From positions 1 to 64,000 of the forward strand of contig NZ_AHIL01000063.1 of NCBI RefSeq assembly GCF_000241525.1: a stretch of DNA of 64,000 bases, given 5' to 3'. The stretch's first letter is position 1; the number at the start of each line of letters is the position of its first letter. The notes below the pieces were generated by a model that was not told the origin of the DNA, did not search any database, and was given only the letters and a program-made list of their open reading frames with translations. Shown piece after piece: positions 46,453-54,760 of the stretch. Position numbers and translations under genes: made by a program. The stretch is from Comamonas testosteroni ATCC 11996 (lineage in GTDB: Bacteria; Pseudomonadota; Gammaproteobacteria; Burkholderiales; Burkholderiaceae_C).

Positions 46453-47197
46453 TGCGCACCAGCTTTTGCGCATACTGCGGGTCGGTGGCGTAGCCGCCCT
46501 GGGCCAGCGCACCGGCAAAGGCCTGCACATCGTCACCCGAGCGCAGCGCCGCCTCATAGCGCGGGCTGTGGGCCAGCAGGCGCACATAGTCGGAAAAGGT
46601 GGCGTCGAGATCGGCGTACTGCCGAAACGGCTGGGACTGCGACACAGCCTGGCCGTTTTCGTATTCGGTGGTCTGCGCCTGAACGCGCTCGCCCTGCCAG
46701 CCGCTCAGGGCCTTGATGCCGAACAGGTTCAGGCTGTCCCGCCCCTGTGCATCGCGCACCGGGCGCTGGCCCCAGCCACTCTCCAGCGCGGCATGCGCCA
46801 TCACCGAACGCGGCGACACTCCCAGACGTTGCGCCGCCTGGCGAGCCCAGGGGCCAATGCGCTCCAGAAATGCCAACTGCTCCGCGCGCAGAGGCGGGCC
46901 GGGCTGCGCGTCCTGCGCGCCTCCGACGGCGCTCGAGCGCTCGGGGCCATCCTTGCGTGCAGCCTGGCGCGCGGCCTGCAGCGCCAGCCAGCTGGCCTGG
47001 GGAGAGGCCAGGGCACTGGCAGCGCCACCGCCCTGGTTGATGAACTGCTGCACCTCGCGCTGCACATCCTGGCCCAGCGGGGTGTAAACCGCAGCGCCCG
47101 GAGCCTGAGGCATTCCTGGCACGCCGCCCATGGACGCAGCAGCCACGGCTGGCGACTGCGGGAAGGCGGGCAGCGCCGGCAGACCCGGCTGCGTCAT
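46430..47197 (-). CDS. FlgJ-type peptidoglycan hydrolase (muramidase domain alone)
   Basis: 255 residues from the ATG at 47197. The N-terminal 100 residues are Ala/Pro/Gln-rich and not the FlgJ rod domain. Residues 105-255 match the FlgJ C-terminal glucosaminidase: SVMAHAALESGWGQRPV with catalytic Glu139, LNLFGIKALSGWQGERVQAQ, and LAQGGYATDPQYAQKLVRIS. It opens the cell wall for the rod. No classical signal peptide is seen, so export through the flagellar type III path is likely. It is last in the long fliE operon. Confidence 0.88.
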   Translation of the reverse strand: MTQPGLPALPAFPQSPAVAAASMGGVPGMPQAPGAAVYTPLGQDVQREVQQFINQGGGAASALASPQASWLALQAARQAARKDGPERSSAVGGAQDAQPGPPLRAEQLAFLERIGPWARQAAQRLGVSPRSVMAHAALESGWGQRPVRDAQGRDSLNLFGIKALSGWQGERVQAQTTEYENGQAVSQSQPFRQYADLDATFSDYVRLLAHSPRYEAALRSGDDVQAFAGALAQGGYATDPQYAQKLVRISRQIPQ

Positions 47198-47201
47198 GCG
47201 C

Positions 47202-47663
47202 TCAGAATGGAACATAGATATCCGGCTGGCTGCTGCCCGCAATCACGCCGCGCATCACCTCGGCCTGCTCCATGATGAGTTGGCAATTGCGCAGATTGCA
47301 GGCCTTGCACTCCTGCACCCGCGCCTGCAACTGCGCCCATAGCGCCTGCAGCTGCTGCTGCAAAGACGGTTGCAGCAGGGAAAACAGCGCCGTCATCGAC
47401 AGCGCCGCGCCGGCGGGCAACAGAGCCCGGGCATGCAAGCTACGCTGCTGGCGCGTACCGTCCAGCTGCTGCACCTGGGCCGCAATCTGCCGTGCCACTT
47501 CTTCCATGGCAGCCGCGTCATGCCGCAACGCTGCGTGGAACTGGGTCTGCAGCAGGTCACGCAATCCGGCATAGGCGGCCAGGTCCTGCTGCATACCTCG
47601 GGCGATGTCGGCCCAGCGCTGGCGCTCCGTCAAACCGGAGCCCGCTTCGGACTGCATGCTCAT
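47202..47663 (-). CDS. flgN: FlgN-like export chaperone
   Basis: 153-residue mainly helical protein that should hold FlgK and FlgL for export. The assignment rests on position next to flgM, helical coiled-coil character and a C-terminal stretch CNLRNCQLIMEQAEVMRGVI that fits the FlgN NxxNxxLI motif. Three cysteines in ECKACNLRNCQ are unusual. It overlaps flgM by 4 bases. Confidence 0.78.
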   Translation of the reverse strand: MSMQSEAGSGLTERQRWADIARGMQQDLAAYAGLRDLLQTQFHAALRHDAAAMEEVARQIAAQVQQLDGTRQQRSLHARALLPAGAALSMTALFSLLQPSLQQQLQALWAQLQARVQECKACNLRNCQLIMEQAEVMRGVIAGSSQPDIYVPF

Positions 47664-47950
47664 GCCTGGCCTCCGTGGTGGCGCGCAATCAGCTGCGCCA
47701 GCTTTCCGGGATTGAAGCTGATGTCGCCGCGTGCCAGTGCATCCTTGATTTCGGCCACTCTGGCTGCATCCACCTCAGGCATGGCGGCCAATGCGGCCTG
47801 TGCGCGCTGCATGCGCGCGGCCTGGCCGCCCAGCTGCACTTCGGGAGCAGCCACGGCAGCCGCCGCGGGCAAAGGGGCGGCCGCGCCCTGCACCGTATCG
47901 CCCTGCACGGCCGCTGCACCGGCCGCCGGTGTCATGGGGGAGAGTTTCAT
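47660..47950 (-). CDS. flgM: Anti-sigma-28 factor FlgM
   Basis: 96 residues from the ATG at 47950 (GAGG 8 bases upstream). The disordered Ala/Pro N-terminus precedes the FlgM C-terminal helices: VDAARVAEIKDALARGDISF, NPGKLAQLIARH. It binds FliA until it is exported through the finished hook. fliA lies three genes upstream in the same transcript. Confidence 0.88.
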   Translation of the reverse strand: MKLSPMTPAAGAAAVQGDTVQGAAAPLPAAAAVAAPEVQLGGQAARMQRAQAALAAMPEVDAARVAEIKDALARGDISFNPGKLAQLIARHHGGQA

Positions 47951-47990
47951 TCTCGAGCCTCTGAGTTTGCTGCTTTGCATGATGACAGTT

Positions 47991-48953
47991 TTATGGCGCG
48001 CTCTGCGCGTTAGCCTTCACGGGCTGCAGCAGTAGATTACGCAGCGTCTCCAGCATGGGGGTATCGGCCGGTGTGCTCTCGAGCTCACGCGTCAGCGGCT
48101 CGCTCGCCGGCAGCTTGCCAAAGGTCTGATAGATGCTGCGAGCATGGGCCCGGGTGGTGACGAGCAGCTCCACGCGGCGGTTCACCGGAGCTTGGGGGTG
48201 CTCTGCGTCCAGCGGCGCCACTTCGGCCATCCCTATGACTTGCAGCACGCTGCGCTCGGGCATCCCGCCCACCAGCATATGGGCGCGCGCGGCCAGGGCA
48301 CGCTGCATGGACAGCGTCCAGTTGGAGGCCGCAAACGCGTTGTGGCTGCTGAACTGCAGGGCATCGGTGTGCCCGGCGATCACCAGCTGGTTGTCGATCT
48401 CGCGGAACATGGGACCGATGCGGCGCAGCAGGCTGATGAATTGTGGCGTGGGCTCGGCACTGCCAAGCTTGAACATGCCGGATTTTTCGGTGTCGTGCAC
48501 CATGATGCGCAGGCCTTCGGCCGTGACCAGCATGGCCAGGTTCTCGCCCAATCCCACCAGCGAGCCCACTTCGCGTACACGCTTCGAAAGCGCAGCGAGT
48601 TCTTCGGGCGACTCCAGCAGCTTCTTCACCTCCACCTGACCACCCGAGCGCTCCTGGACTCTTTCGGTCACGGGCTGGCGCGGGATCAGCTCGCCGGGCT
48701 GGTACTCGCCGATCATGCGTTCGCCCTGACCCTCGTAGCTCATCTTCTGCGCGCCACCACCGGCCATGGCCATCTGCAGCTCTTCCTTGTCGCGCGCCGC
48801 AAGTACCCACATCACCAGAAACAGGCACATCAGCGCCAGACAGAAATCTGCGAACGCGACTTTCCAGGCGCCGCCATGTTCGTCGTGCTGGTGCTTGCCG
48901 CCGCCTTTTTTGACGACGACCTCGCCATGCTCCTGTCCGGGCCGCTTAGCCAC
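47991..48953 (-). CDS. motB: Flagellar motor stator protein MotB (LafU-like)
   Basis: 320 residues. A charged N-terminus is followed by one membrane helix with the ion-carrying Asp36 (WKVAFADFCLALMCLFLVMW), a plug/linker region, and a C-terminal OmpA-like peptidoglycan domain (DNQLVIAGHTDALQF, LSMQRALAARAHML). It overlaps motA by 8 bases. Within a flagellar structural locus this is the dedicated lateral stator; proton use is inferred. Confidence 0.94.
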   Translation of the reverse strand: MAKRPGQEHGEVVVKKGGGKHQHDEHGGAWKVAFADFCLALMCLFLVMWVLAARDKEELQMAMAGGGAQKMSYEGQGERMIGEYQPGELIPRQPVTERVQERSGGQVEVKKLLESPEELAALSKRVREVGSLVGLGENLAMLVTAEGLRIMVHDTEKSGMFKLGSAEPTPQFISLLRRIGPMFREIDNQLVIAGHTDALQFSSHNAFAASNWTLSMQRALAARAHMLVGGMPERSVLQVIGMAEVAPLDAEHPQAPVNRRVELLVTTRAHARSIYQTFGKLPASEPLTRELESTPADTPMLETLRNLLLQPVKANAQSAP

Positions 48954-49830
48954 GAGCCGCTCCGCTGTCGCGACTGTTCATGTCGTTGATCCAGGTCTCC
49001 AGCAGCGCAAAGCCGGGCTTGCTGTTCAAGGGCACCAGGCGGCGGCCCGCGTCGATGGCCAGCAAAGGCGGCTTGCCCGCCACATGGGCGACCAGCACCA
49101 CCTTGACGCACTCCATGGCCGACAGATGCTCCATCACGCGCTGCTTCATGAAGTTGCACAGCGGGTCCAGCACGCCATAGCAGAGGAAAATGCCGATAAA
49201 GGTGCCGACCATGGCTGCGCCCACCTTGACGGCGATCTCACCGGCCGTGGCGCCATCGGCCACATAGCTCATGGCCATCACAATGCCCAGCACCGCCGCC
49301 AGAATGCCGAAGCCAGGCATGGCTTCGGCGATCTTGCCCAGCGACTTGGCCGGTTGCAGCAGCTCTTCGTGAATGGCCTCCAGCTCCTGGTCCAGCACGC
49401 CTTCGAGCTCATGGCTGCTGATCTTGCCCATGGCCATCAGACGGAAGTTGTCCACGATGAAATGCAGCAGTTTGGTGTCTTCCAGCACCAGGGGATAGCG
49501 CTGAAAGAGGGTACTTTCGGCCGGCTTTTCCACATGGGCATCGAGTGCCTTGAGGCCATTGGCTGCCGTGAGCAGCAGCTCATACATCAGCAGCAGCAAC
49601 TGGCGCTGGAACTCCACGGTCTGCTTGGTGCGCGACAGCACCTGGCGCAGCTGCAGCCAAAGCTCGGCCAGAATATGCTTGGGGTTGCCCAGCACCAGGG
49701 CTCCGAGGCCGGCACCGGCAATGATCATCAGCTCCATAGGCTCCCAGATCACTGCCAGCTTGCCGCCGCTGAGCAGGAATCCGCCAAAGATGGTGGCCAG
49801 CACAATGAAGATGCCCAGTAGTTGCAACAT
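48946..49830 (-). CDS. motA: Flagellar motor stator protein MotA (LafT-like)
   Basis: 294 residues with four membrane helices: two near the N-terminus (LQLLGIFIVLATIFGGFLLS), two around EAMPGFGILAAVLGIVMAMS with the conserved proline and VGAAMVGTFIGIFLCYGVLD. The cytoplasmic loop carries charged residues that contact FliG. It lies 32 bases after fliA. Confidence 0.95.
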   Translation of the reverse strand: MLQLLGIFIVLATIFGGFLLSGGKLAVIWEPMELMIIAGAGLGALVLGNPKHILAELWLQLRQVLSRTKQTVEFQRQLLLLMYELLLTAANGLKALDAHVEKPAESTLFQRYPLVLEDTKLLHFIVDNFRLMAMGKISSHELEGVLDQELEAIHEELLQPAKSLGKIAEAMPGFGILAAVLGIVMAMSYVADGATAGEIAVKVGAAMVGTFIGIFLCYGVLDPLCNFMKQRVMEHLSAMECVKVVLVAHVAGKPPLLAIDAGRRLVPLNSKPGFALLETWINDMNSRDSGAARG

Positions 49831-49862
49831 GCTCTGTATTTCCCTTGGTAGCGGCAGGTGGC

Positions 49863-50624
49863 TCAGGCCACCTCGAGCGCGGCGCGCATCTTGCGCAGCG
49901 CTTCCTTGTTGATCTGACAGACCCGGGCCTCGGACAACTCCAGCACCGCTGCAATTTCCTTGAGATTGAGGTCGTATTCGTAGTACAGCTGAATGACGCG
50001 CTGCTCGCGCTCGTTCAGTTGCGCCAGCACCTGTTCCAGCAGGTGGCGCTGCAGCACGGCGTGCTGCGGATCGGCAGCCGAGCTGGCCATGTCCATGCCC
50101 TGGCCCACCAGCTCGTCCAGGCTGGCCATGGCTTCGGCCGATTCAGCCTGCTCGTAGGCCAGATAGGCCTCATCATCCATGCCCAGAGCCTGCTGAATCT
50201 GCAGCGGCGTAGGTTCAGCGCCGAGCTGGCGACGCAACACCCGCACGGCATCGCGCGCCTTGTGCGCGCTCTGACGAACGGTTCGTGGACGCCAATCCTG
50301 GCGGCGCAGTTCATCGAGAATGGCGCCGCGCACGCGCTGGCGGGCATAGCCTGCAAACGCCTCGTCCACCGAGCCGTAGCGGCGCAGGGCTTCGAGCAGC
50401 CCCATCAACCCCACCTGAGTCATGTCGCTCTGGTCCATGACATCCATGGCCTGGGAGGCCAGCTGGCGCACCACGCGCTTGACCATGGGCAGGTAGGCCT
50501 GCAGCACATCCTGCTCCTGCTGCGGCGTCACCTGCACCGTGCCATAGGCAGCGCCGGCCTGCGTCCACGCATACCCGGCCAAAGCGGAGGCATCGCCATA
50601 GCTTGCGCATTCGTGCTGCAGCAT
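49863..50624 (-). CDS. fliA: Flagellar sigma factor sigma-28 (FliA / LafS-like)
   Basis: 253 residues with regions 2 (VKRVVRQLASQAMDVMDQSD, MTQVGLMGLLEALRRYGSVD, FAGYARQRVRGAILDELRRQ), 3 and 4 (LNEREQRVIQLYYEYDLNLK, ELSEARVCQINKEALRKM). It should transcribe the flagellins. Being located within the locus is typical of lateral systems, where it is called LafS. Confidence 0.94.
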   Translation of the reverse strand: MLQHECASYGDASALAGYAWTQAGAAYGTVQVTPQQEQDVLQAYLPMVKRVVRQLASQAMDVMDQSDMTQVGLMGLLEALRRYGSVDEAFAGYARQRVRGAILDELRRQDWRPRTVRQSAHKARDAVRVLRRQLGAEPTPLQIQQALGMDDEAYLAYEQAESAEAMASLDELVGQGMDMASSAADPQHAVLQRHLLEQVLAQLNEREQRVIQLYYEYDLNLKEIAAVLELSEARVCQINKEALRKMRAALEVA

Positions 50625-50641
50625 AGGATGGGCGTCCCGAC

Positions 50642-51103
50642 TTACTCGATGATCAGGCGCGAGACCATGACCTTGTCGAACAAGCGCAGGTCAGGATGAC
50701 TGGCATAGGCCGCAACCAGATCGGCACTCAGCAGCTCGGTCCACTGATCAATGCTCATGCCCCTGGCCTGCATCAGCTCCACCTGGGACAGCGTGCGCAC
50801 GGCAACTCCCTTGAGCATGGGCAGCTCCGCCTTCAGGGCTTTTTCGTGTGACTTGTCGGTGCGCAGCACCAGGTCCAGCGACATATAGCTGTTGCCCATG
50901 CGCTCGCCCAGGTCGGTCTTGAGCATGACCACGATCTTGTCCAAGGACACATAGCTGGCATGGCGCGGGTCCAGACTCGGGCCGCTGACCTCTGCCGGCT
51001 CCGCAACCGCCGCCGCCTGCTTCTGCCCCCACCACCAGACGCCGCCTGCAGCGCCCAGGCACAGCAAGACGGCAACCACGACTCCTATCACTACTTTTTT
51101 CAT
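50642..51103 (-). CDS. fliL: Flagellar basal-body protein FliL (LafF-like)
   Basis: 153 residues. One N-terminal membrane helix (VVIGVVVAVLLCLGAAGGVW) is followed by a periplasmic SPFH-like domain (DPRHASYVSLDKIVVMLKTD, SYMSLDLVLRTDKSHEKALK). FliL rings surround and stabilise stator units. It lies 31 bases after fliK. Confidence 0.9.
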   Translation of the reverse strand: MKKVVIGVVVAVLLCLGAAGGVWWWGQKQAAAVAEPAEVSGPSLDPRHASYVSLDKIVVMLKTDLGERMGNSYMSLDLVLRTDKSHEKALKAELPMLKGVAVRTLSQVELMQARGMSIDQWTELLSADLVAAYASHPDLRLFDKVMVSRLIIE

Positions 51104-51134
51104 AGTCCTTCAGCCTTTATCTGCACCCAGGCCT

Positions 51135-52181
51135 TTATGCCTGCTGCTGCCAGACCTGCAGGGCCTGGCCGATCACATCGTCTTCCGCGGCCGCCGGCCA
51201 GGGCAGGGCCTCGTCACGGGCGCCTCCGCCCTGACCTGCGGCACCGCCGCTGTGCCGCCCCTGGGCCACGACCACGCTGGCTTCGCCGCTGCTGCGCGCC
51301 TGCAGCTCCTGGCGCAAGCCTTCGGCCAGACCTGCCAGCTGGCGGCCCACCTCGGCGTGAGAGGCCTGAATGAACACCTGCACCCCGCCTGCATCGTGCT
51401 GGATACGCAGCTCCACGCTGCCCCATTGCGGCGGATCCAGCCGCACCGTGGCCACATCCACACCTTGAGCCTGTTGCAGCTGAATGCGCTGCGACAAGGC
51501 CTGCATCAGCGGCTGCGCGGCCCGCGCGGTACTGGGCGTGGCTGCCGCTGTCGTGCGTGCAGCAGAGGTCACCGAAGCCACAGGCTCTGCAGCTGACAAC
51601 GCTGGCGACTGCAGCGCCACCGCTTCTGCACCTTGGGGTGCAGCAGCGGGCAAGGTCCCGCCCTCTGCGGCCAGCGCGGTCACCAGACGCGCCGCAGCGG
51701 CAGCATGCGTCGGCGCCTGCTCGGCGAGCTTGGTCGCCACCACAGACTCTTTGCCATCACGTTGTGCCTGGACCGCTGCCGGACTGAGCGCGGCGACAGC
51801 CACGCTGAAGGATGGCTTCTGCGCTGCGCTGGACCCGGTAGACACCGAGCCGATATGGGCCTGCACCTCGGACTGCCAGGTCGGCGCAAAGCTAGCCAGC
51901 AGAGGCAGAGCATCTGCCGCTGCAAGATCTGTCGACTCCTGGGCGGAGGGATCCGTCTGCTCGCCATCGGCGGCCTCCGGCGGGGCGCCGATCTGAGCCG
52001 ACAGCGCGGCCGCACCCAAAAAACCGGCCAGCTCAGCGAACATGACGGGCGGTGGTACGGCCGGCAATGCACTGGACTGCTCCAGCCCATTGCTGGCGAT
52101 GGCGGGTGTGCCAGTCACACCGGCTGCGGCGGCAAGGGCCGCAGAGGATGCAGGCACGGAGATCGTCGGCATGGCATTCAT
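51135..52181 (-). CDS. fliK: Hook-length control protein FliK (LafE-like)
   Basis: 348 residues. The long Ala/Pro/Ser-rich N-terminal part is the ruler. The C-terminal switch domain is clear (VATVRLDPPQWGSVELRIQH, EVGRQLAGLAEGLRQELQAR). It sits after the fliT-like gene, overlapping it by 4 bases, as lafE does in Flag-2. Confidence 0.9.
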   Translation of the reverse strand: MNAMPTISVPASSAALAAAAGVTGTPAIASNGLEQSSALPAVPPPVMFAELAGFLGAAALSAQIGAPPEAADGEQTDPSAQESTDLAAADALPLLASFAPTWQSEVQAHIGSVSTGSSAAQKPSFSVAVAALSPAAVQAQRDGKESVVATKLAEQAPTHAAAAARLVTALAAEGGTLPAAAPQGAEAVALQSPALSAAEPVASVTSAARTTAAATPSTARAAQPLMQALSQRIQLQQAQGVDVATVRLDPPQWGSVELRIQHDAGGVQVFIQASHAEVGRQLAGLAEGLRQELQARSSGEASVVVAQGRHSGGAAGQGGGARDEALPWPAAAEDDVIGQALQVWQQQA

Positions 52182-52483
52182 GAAAATTGCTCCTGCCAGG
52201 CATAGGCTTTATGGGCTTCGTTGTGATGCTGTAGATCGCGCAGGCGCACCCCGGCTTCGTGCAATGCCTGCTTGCAGGCCGCATGGGCGGCAGCGTGAGC
52301 TGCGGCAAGCTCCTGCCATGCCACGCGCATTTCCTCATCTGCGGGCAACAGGGCCGGCGACCGGCTCGCCCAGTCGGCCGCCAACCGGTCCAGTTGCGCC
52401 AGGCACTCCCAGTCCTTAGCCGCACTCACCACCTGCAGTTGCCGGGCCAGCGCCAGCAAACGCTCTCGATCAGAGACGGGCAT
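52178..52483 (-). CDS. Putative FliT-like chaperone (LafD position)
   Basis: 101 residues from the ATG at 52483. All-helical, with Ala/Leu/Gln heptads (RERLLALARQLQVVSAAKDW, ECLAQLDRLAADW). FliT chaperones the cap protein FliD. The call rests on size, helical nature and location right after fliS and before fliK, as in E. coli Flag-2 (lafB-C-D-E). Sequence similarity is weak. It overlaps fliS by 14 bases. Confidence 0.65.
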   Translation of the reverse strand: MPVSDRERLLALARQLQVVSAAKDWECLAQLDRLAADWASRSPALLPADEEMRVAWQELAAAHAAAHAACKQALHEAGVRLRDLQHHNEAHKAYAWQEQFS

Positions 52484-52868
52484 CCGCCATCCCTTGCCAG
52501 CCGGAGCGCAGCGTCTGCACGATGCCATGGACCTCATCCACCTTGGCGACATCCATGTCGAAACCCGCCTGATTCAGGCGCTGGGCGCAGAAGTCGTACA
52601 GGCGCGAGAGGTTCTCCACGACTTCATTGCCGGCTTCGGCCTCCAGCGCGCTGCCCAGCCCGGTCAGGATGTCGGCGCACTTGGCAATCGAGCGCGCCTT
52701 TTCCTCAAAGCGCTGCTGGGCGATATGCATGCGCAGGCGCGCCATCTCTTCGAGCAGGCCGTCCACCAGCATCAGCACCAGCTCCACCGGAGATGCCTGG
52801 GCGGTCTGTGCCACCGTATTGGCGGCGCGATAGTCGCCGTATCCGTCGTTCCAAAGGTTGTCGTTCAT
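52470..52868 (-). CDS. fliS: Flagellin export chaperone FliS (LafC-like)
   Basis: 132 residues. The conserved N-terminus is YGDYRAANTVAQTAQASPVE followed by LVLMLVDGLLEEMARLRMHI. It binds the flagellin C-terminus before export. It lies 29 bases after fliD. Confidence 0.94.
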   Translation of the reverse strand: MNDNLWNDGYGDYRAANTVAQTAQASPVELVLMLVDGLLEEMARLRMHIAQQRFEEKARSIAKCADILTGLGSALEAEAGNEVVENLSRLYDFCAQRLNQAGFDMDVAKVDEVHGIVQTLRSGWQGMADARL

Positions 52869-52897
52869 GGGTCTTGGGTTATGGGTCCTGCGCCCGG

Positions 52898-54271
52898 CTA
52901 GCTCTTGGACGACGGCGCGAACATCGAGCTCAGATAGTTCGAGGTATTGCTCATCGTGGCTTCCAGATTCGCCAGGGTCGTAAATTGCGTCAGATAGCGC
53001 TGATATGCCTGTGCATACAGCCGCTCGATGGTCGACTGGTCTTTGGTGTACTGCGTCAACTGCTTTTGCAAGCCGTCCTGACGAGTTTTCAGATAACCGG
53101 TGGAGCTATTGGTCCAGCTGCCCACATAGGTCTGCAGGCTGCCCAGCACGCCGGTGCGCTTGTACTCCAGAGTGTCGGTCTTGCCCAACAGGCTGGTCAG
53201 CGCATCGGGATTGGCTGCCACCTTCTTGGCGAACCGGTCAGAGTCCAGCGCGATCGTTCCGTCGCGCTGTGCGGAGATGCCGAAGTCCGTCAGACTGACG
53301 CCGTTCACAGTGCTGCGCAGCAGGCTGTTGAGCTGGTTGCGCAGACCGCGCACGCCGGAGTCCCCATTAAGGGCCCCAGCCGCCACACTGCCTTCTGCGG
53401 AGCCCGCCGCCGTCAGCTTGTCGATGGCCTTGACGAGGCTGTTGTAGGCATCGATGAAGCCCTGCATATTGGCCTTGGTCGCGGCCTCGTCCTTGGCGAC
53501 GGTGACGGTGAAGGGCGAGGTCGTCACCTCCTTGAATTCCAGCGTCAGGCCTTCGATGCCGGTGTAGGTATTGGAGGCTTGGCGGATTTCCACTCCGGTG
53601 CCTGCACCCAATGTGAAGACCGCATCCTGGGCCTCGGACAGCTTCTGGCCTGCGACCAAGGCCACTGCGCTACCATCCTTTTTCTGCATCTTCAACTCAA
53701 AAGCATTCGCTTCACCGGTCTCGGTGCTGGTCAGCATCAGCTTTTGCTCGCCGCCCTGCGTCACCATCGACGCCGTGATCTTGCCTGCACTGGCCTGGTT
53801 CAAGGCACGGGCGATTTCGGTCACCGACAGCTTGCCGTCGCCGTTTTCATCGGCCTTATCCAGGTCTACCTGAACATAGCCTGCACCGCCCACGGCGGAT
53901 ACCACCATGGTCGCGTCCTTGGGATAGTCTGTATCGGGCGCCAGACCCAGATCCTGCATGCTGTAGAGCGTCTGCTGGGCCGTGGCCAGCTTACTCACGC
54001 CAAAGGTGTAATTGCCTGGCGCAGCGGCACTGGACACTGTCGCCGCTGCGGCGCTGCTGAGCGACACCGCCGCCGTCTGAGCGATCACGCTGCCCTTGCC
54101 GGACAGGCTGCTCAACGCTGTGGAGAAGCCCGACAGCGCCGATTGCAGCGATGTCAGCGCCGTGGTTTTGCTCTGCGTCTTCTTGGTGCTGGTATCCACC
54201 TGCGCCTGGCGGGCGTGGACGTAGCTTTCAGCCAAAGCCTTGGCGGTTGTAACCGGATCGTAGGTAGCCAC
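52898..54271 (-). CDS. fliD: Filament cap protein FliD (HAP2, LafB-like)
   Basis: 457 residues. The N-terminal FliD domain (TYDPVTTAKALAESYVHARQ, ALTSLQSALSGFSTALSSLS) and C-terminal domain (LKTRQDGLQKQLTQYTKDQS, YLTQFTTLANLEATMSNTSN, YLSSMF) are complete. Inserted in the central domain, residues 141-152 (DENGDGKLSVTE) form a canonical EF-hand calcium loop, listed separately. It caps the growing filament. Confidence 0.94.
   Translation of the reverse strand: MATYDPVTTAKALAESYVHARQAQVDTSTKKTQSKTTALTSLQSALSGFSTALSSLSGKGSVIAQTAAVSLSSAAAATVSSAAAPGNYTFGVSKLATAQQTLYSMQDLGLAPDTDYPKDATMVVSAVGGAGYVQVDLDKADENGDGKLSVTEIARALNQASAGKITASMVTQGGEQKLMLTSTETGEANAFELKMQKKDGSAVALVAGQKLSEAQDAVFTLGAGTGVEIRQASNTYTGIEGLTLEFKEVTTSPFTVTVAKDEAATKANMQGFIDAYNSLVKAIDKLTAAGSAEGSVAAGALNGDSGVRGLRNQLNSLLRSTVNGVSLTDFGISAQRDGTIALDSDRFAKKVAANPDALTSLLGKTDTLEYKRTGVLGSLQTYVGSWTNSSTGYLKTRQDGLQKQLTQYTKDQSTIERLYAQAYQRYLTQFTTLANLEATMSNTSNYLSSMFAPSSKS
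53816..53851 (-). other. EF-hand-like calcium loop within FliD
   Basis: Residues 141-152 read D-E-N-G-D-G-K-L-S-V-T-E. Positions 1, 3, 5 and 12 (Asp, Asn, Asp, Glu), Gly6 and hydrophobic position 8 all fit the EF-hand loop rule. The exit helix is EIARALNQ; the entry side (GYVQVDLDKA) looks like a strand, so this is a loop-helix rather than a full EF-hand. Confidence 0.65.
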
Positions 54272-54307
54272 TGTGTTCCCCTTGTATGCGTTCGCGAATG
54301 GACAGTG

Positions 54308-54760
54308 CTAGCGGTTTCCGGCGGCCTGCTGACGGGCCTGGCGCTGCCAGGCCTGACCAGCCAGTTCATCCATGGCGTTCTGCGCCTTGCGCTGCGCCAG
54401 CTGCGCCATGTCGGCGCGCGCCCGCTCCAGCACCGACTGCATGCTGTCGTGCTGGCGCAAGGCGGCCTGCATGTGCGCACTGGCCTGGGCATATTCGAGC
54501 TGCTGAACGCCACAGACGTCCTTGCATTGCCCGGCCATGTCCATCAACCCCGAACGGAAACCTGCTGCATTCGCATACAAGGCGACATTCCCATGCAATT
54601 TCTTCACCCCGGCGCTGTGCGCCATGCTGTGCAGGCGCTCCAGCTGGGATTGGGTCTTGACCAGCAGCGCCCGAGCCCGAGCGGCCTCGGCCATGGACTG
54701 CTGGGCGCGCTGATCCAGGACTTCCACATATTGCGCCAGGGCCACTACGGGCAAACTCAT
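54308..54760 (-). CDS. fliJ: Flagellar export chaperone FliJ
   Basis: 150-residue coiled-coil protein (LAQYVEVLDQRAQQSMAEAA, LLVKTQSQLERLHSM) placed directly after fliI with a 4-base overlap. FliJ couples the ATPase ring to FlhA. Sequence conservation in this family is low, so position supports the call. Confidence 0.85.
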   Translation of the reverse strand: MSLPVVALAQYVEVLDQRAQQSMAEAARARALLVKTQSQLERLHSMAHSAGVKKLHGNVALYANAAGFRSGLMDMAGQCKDVCGVQQLEYAQASAHMQAALRQHDSMQSVLERARADMAQLAQRKAQNAMDELAGQAWQRQARQQAAGNR

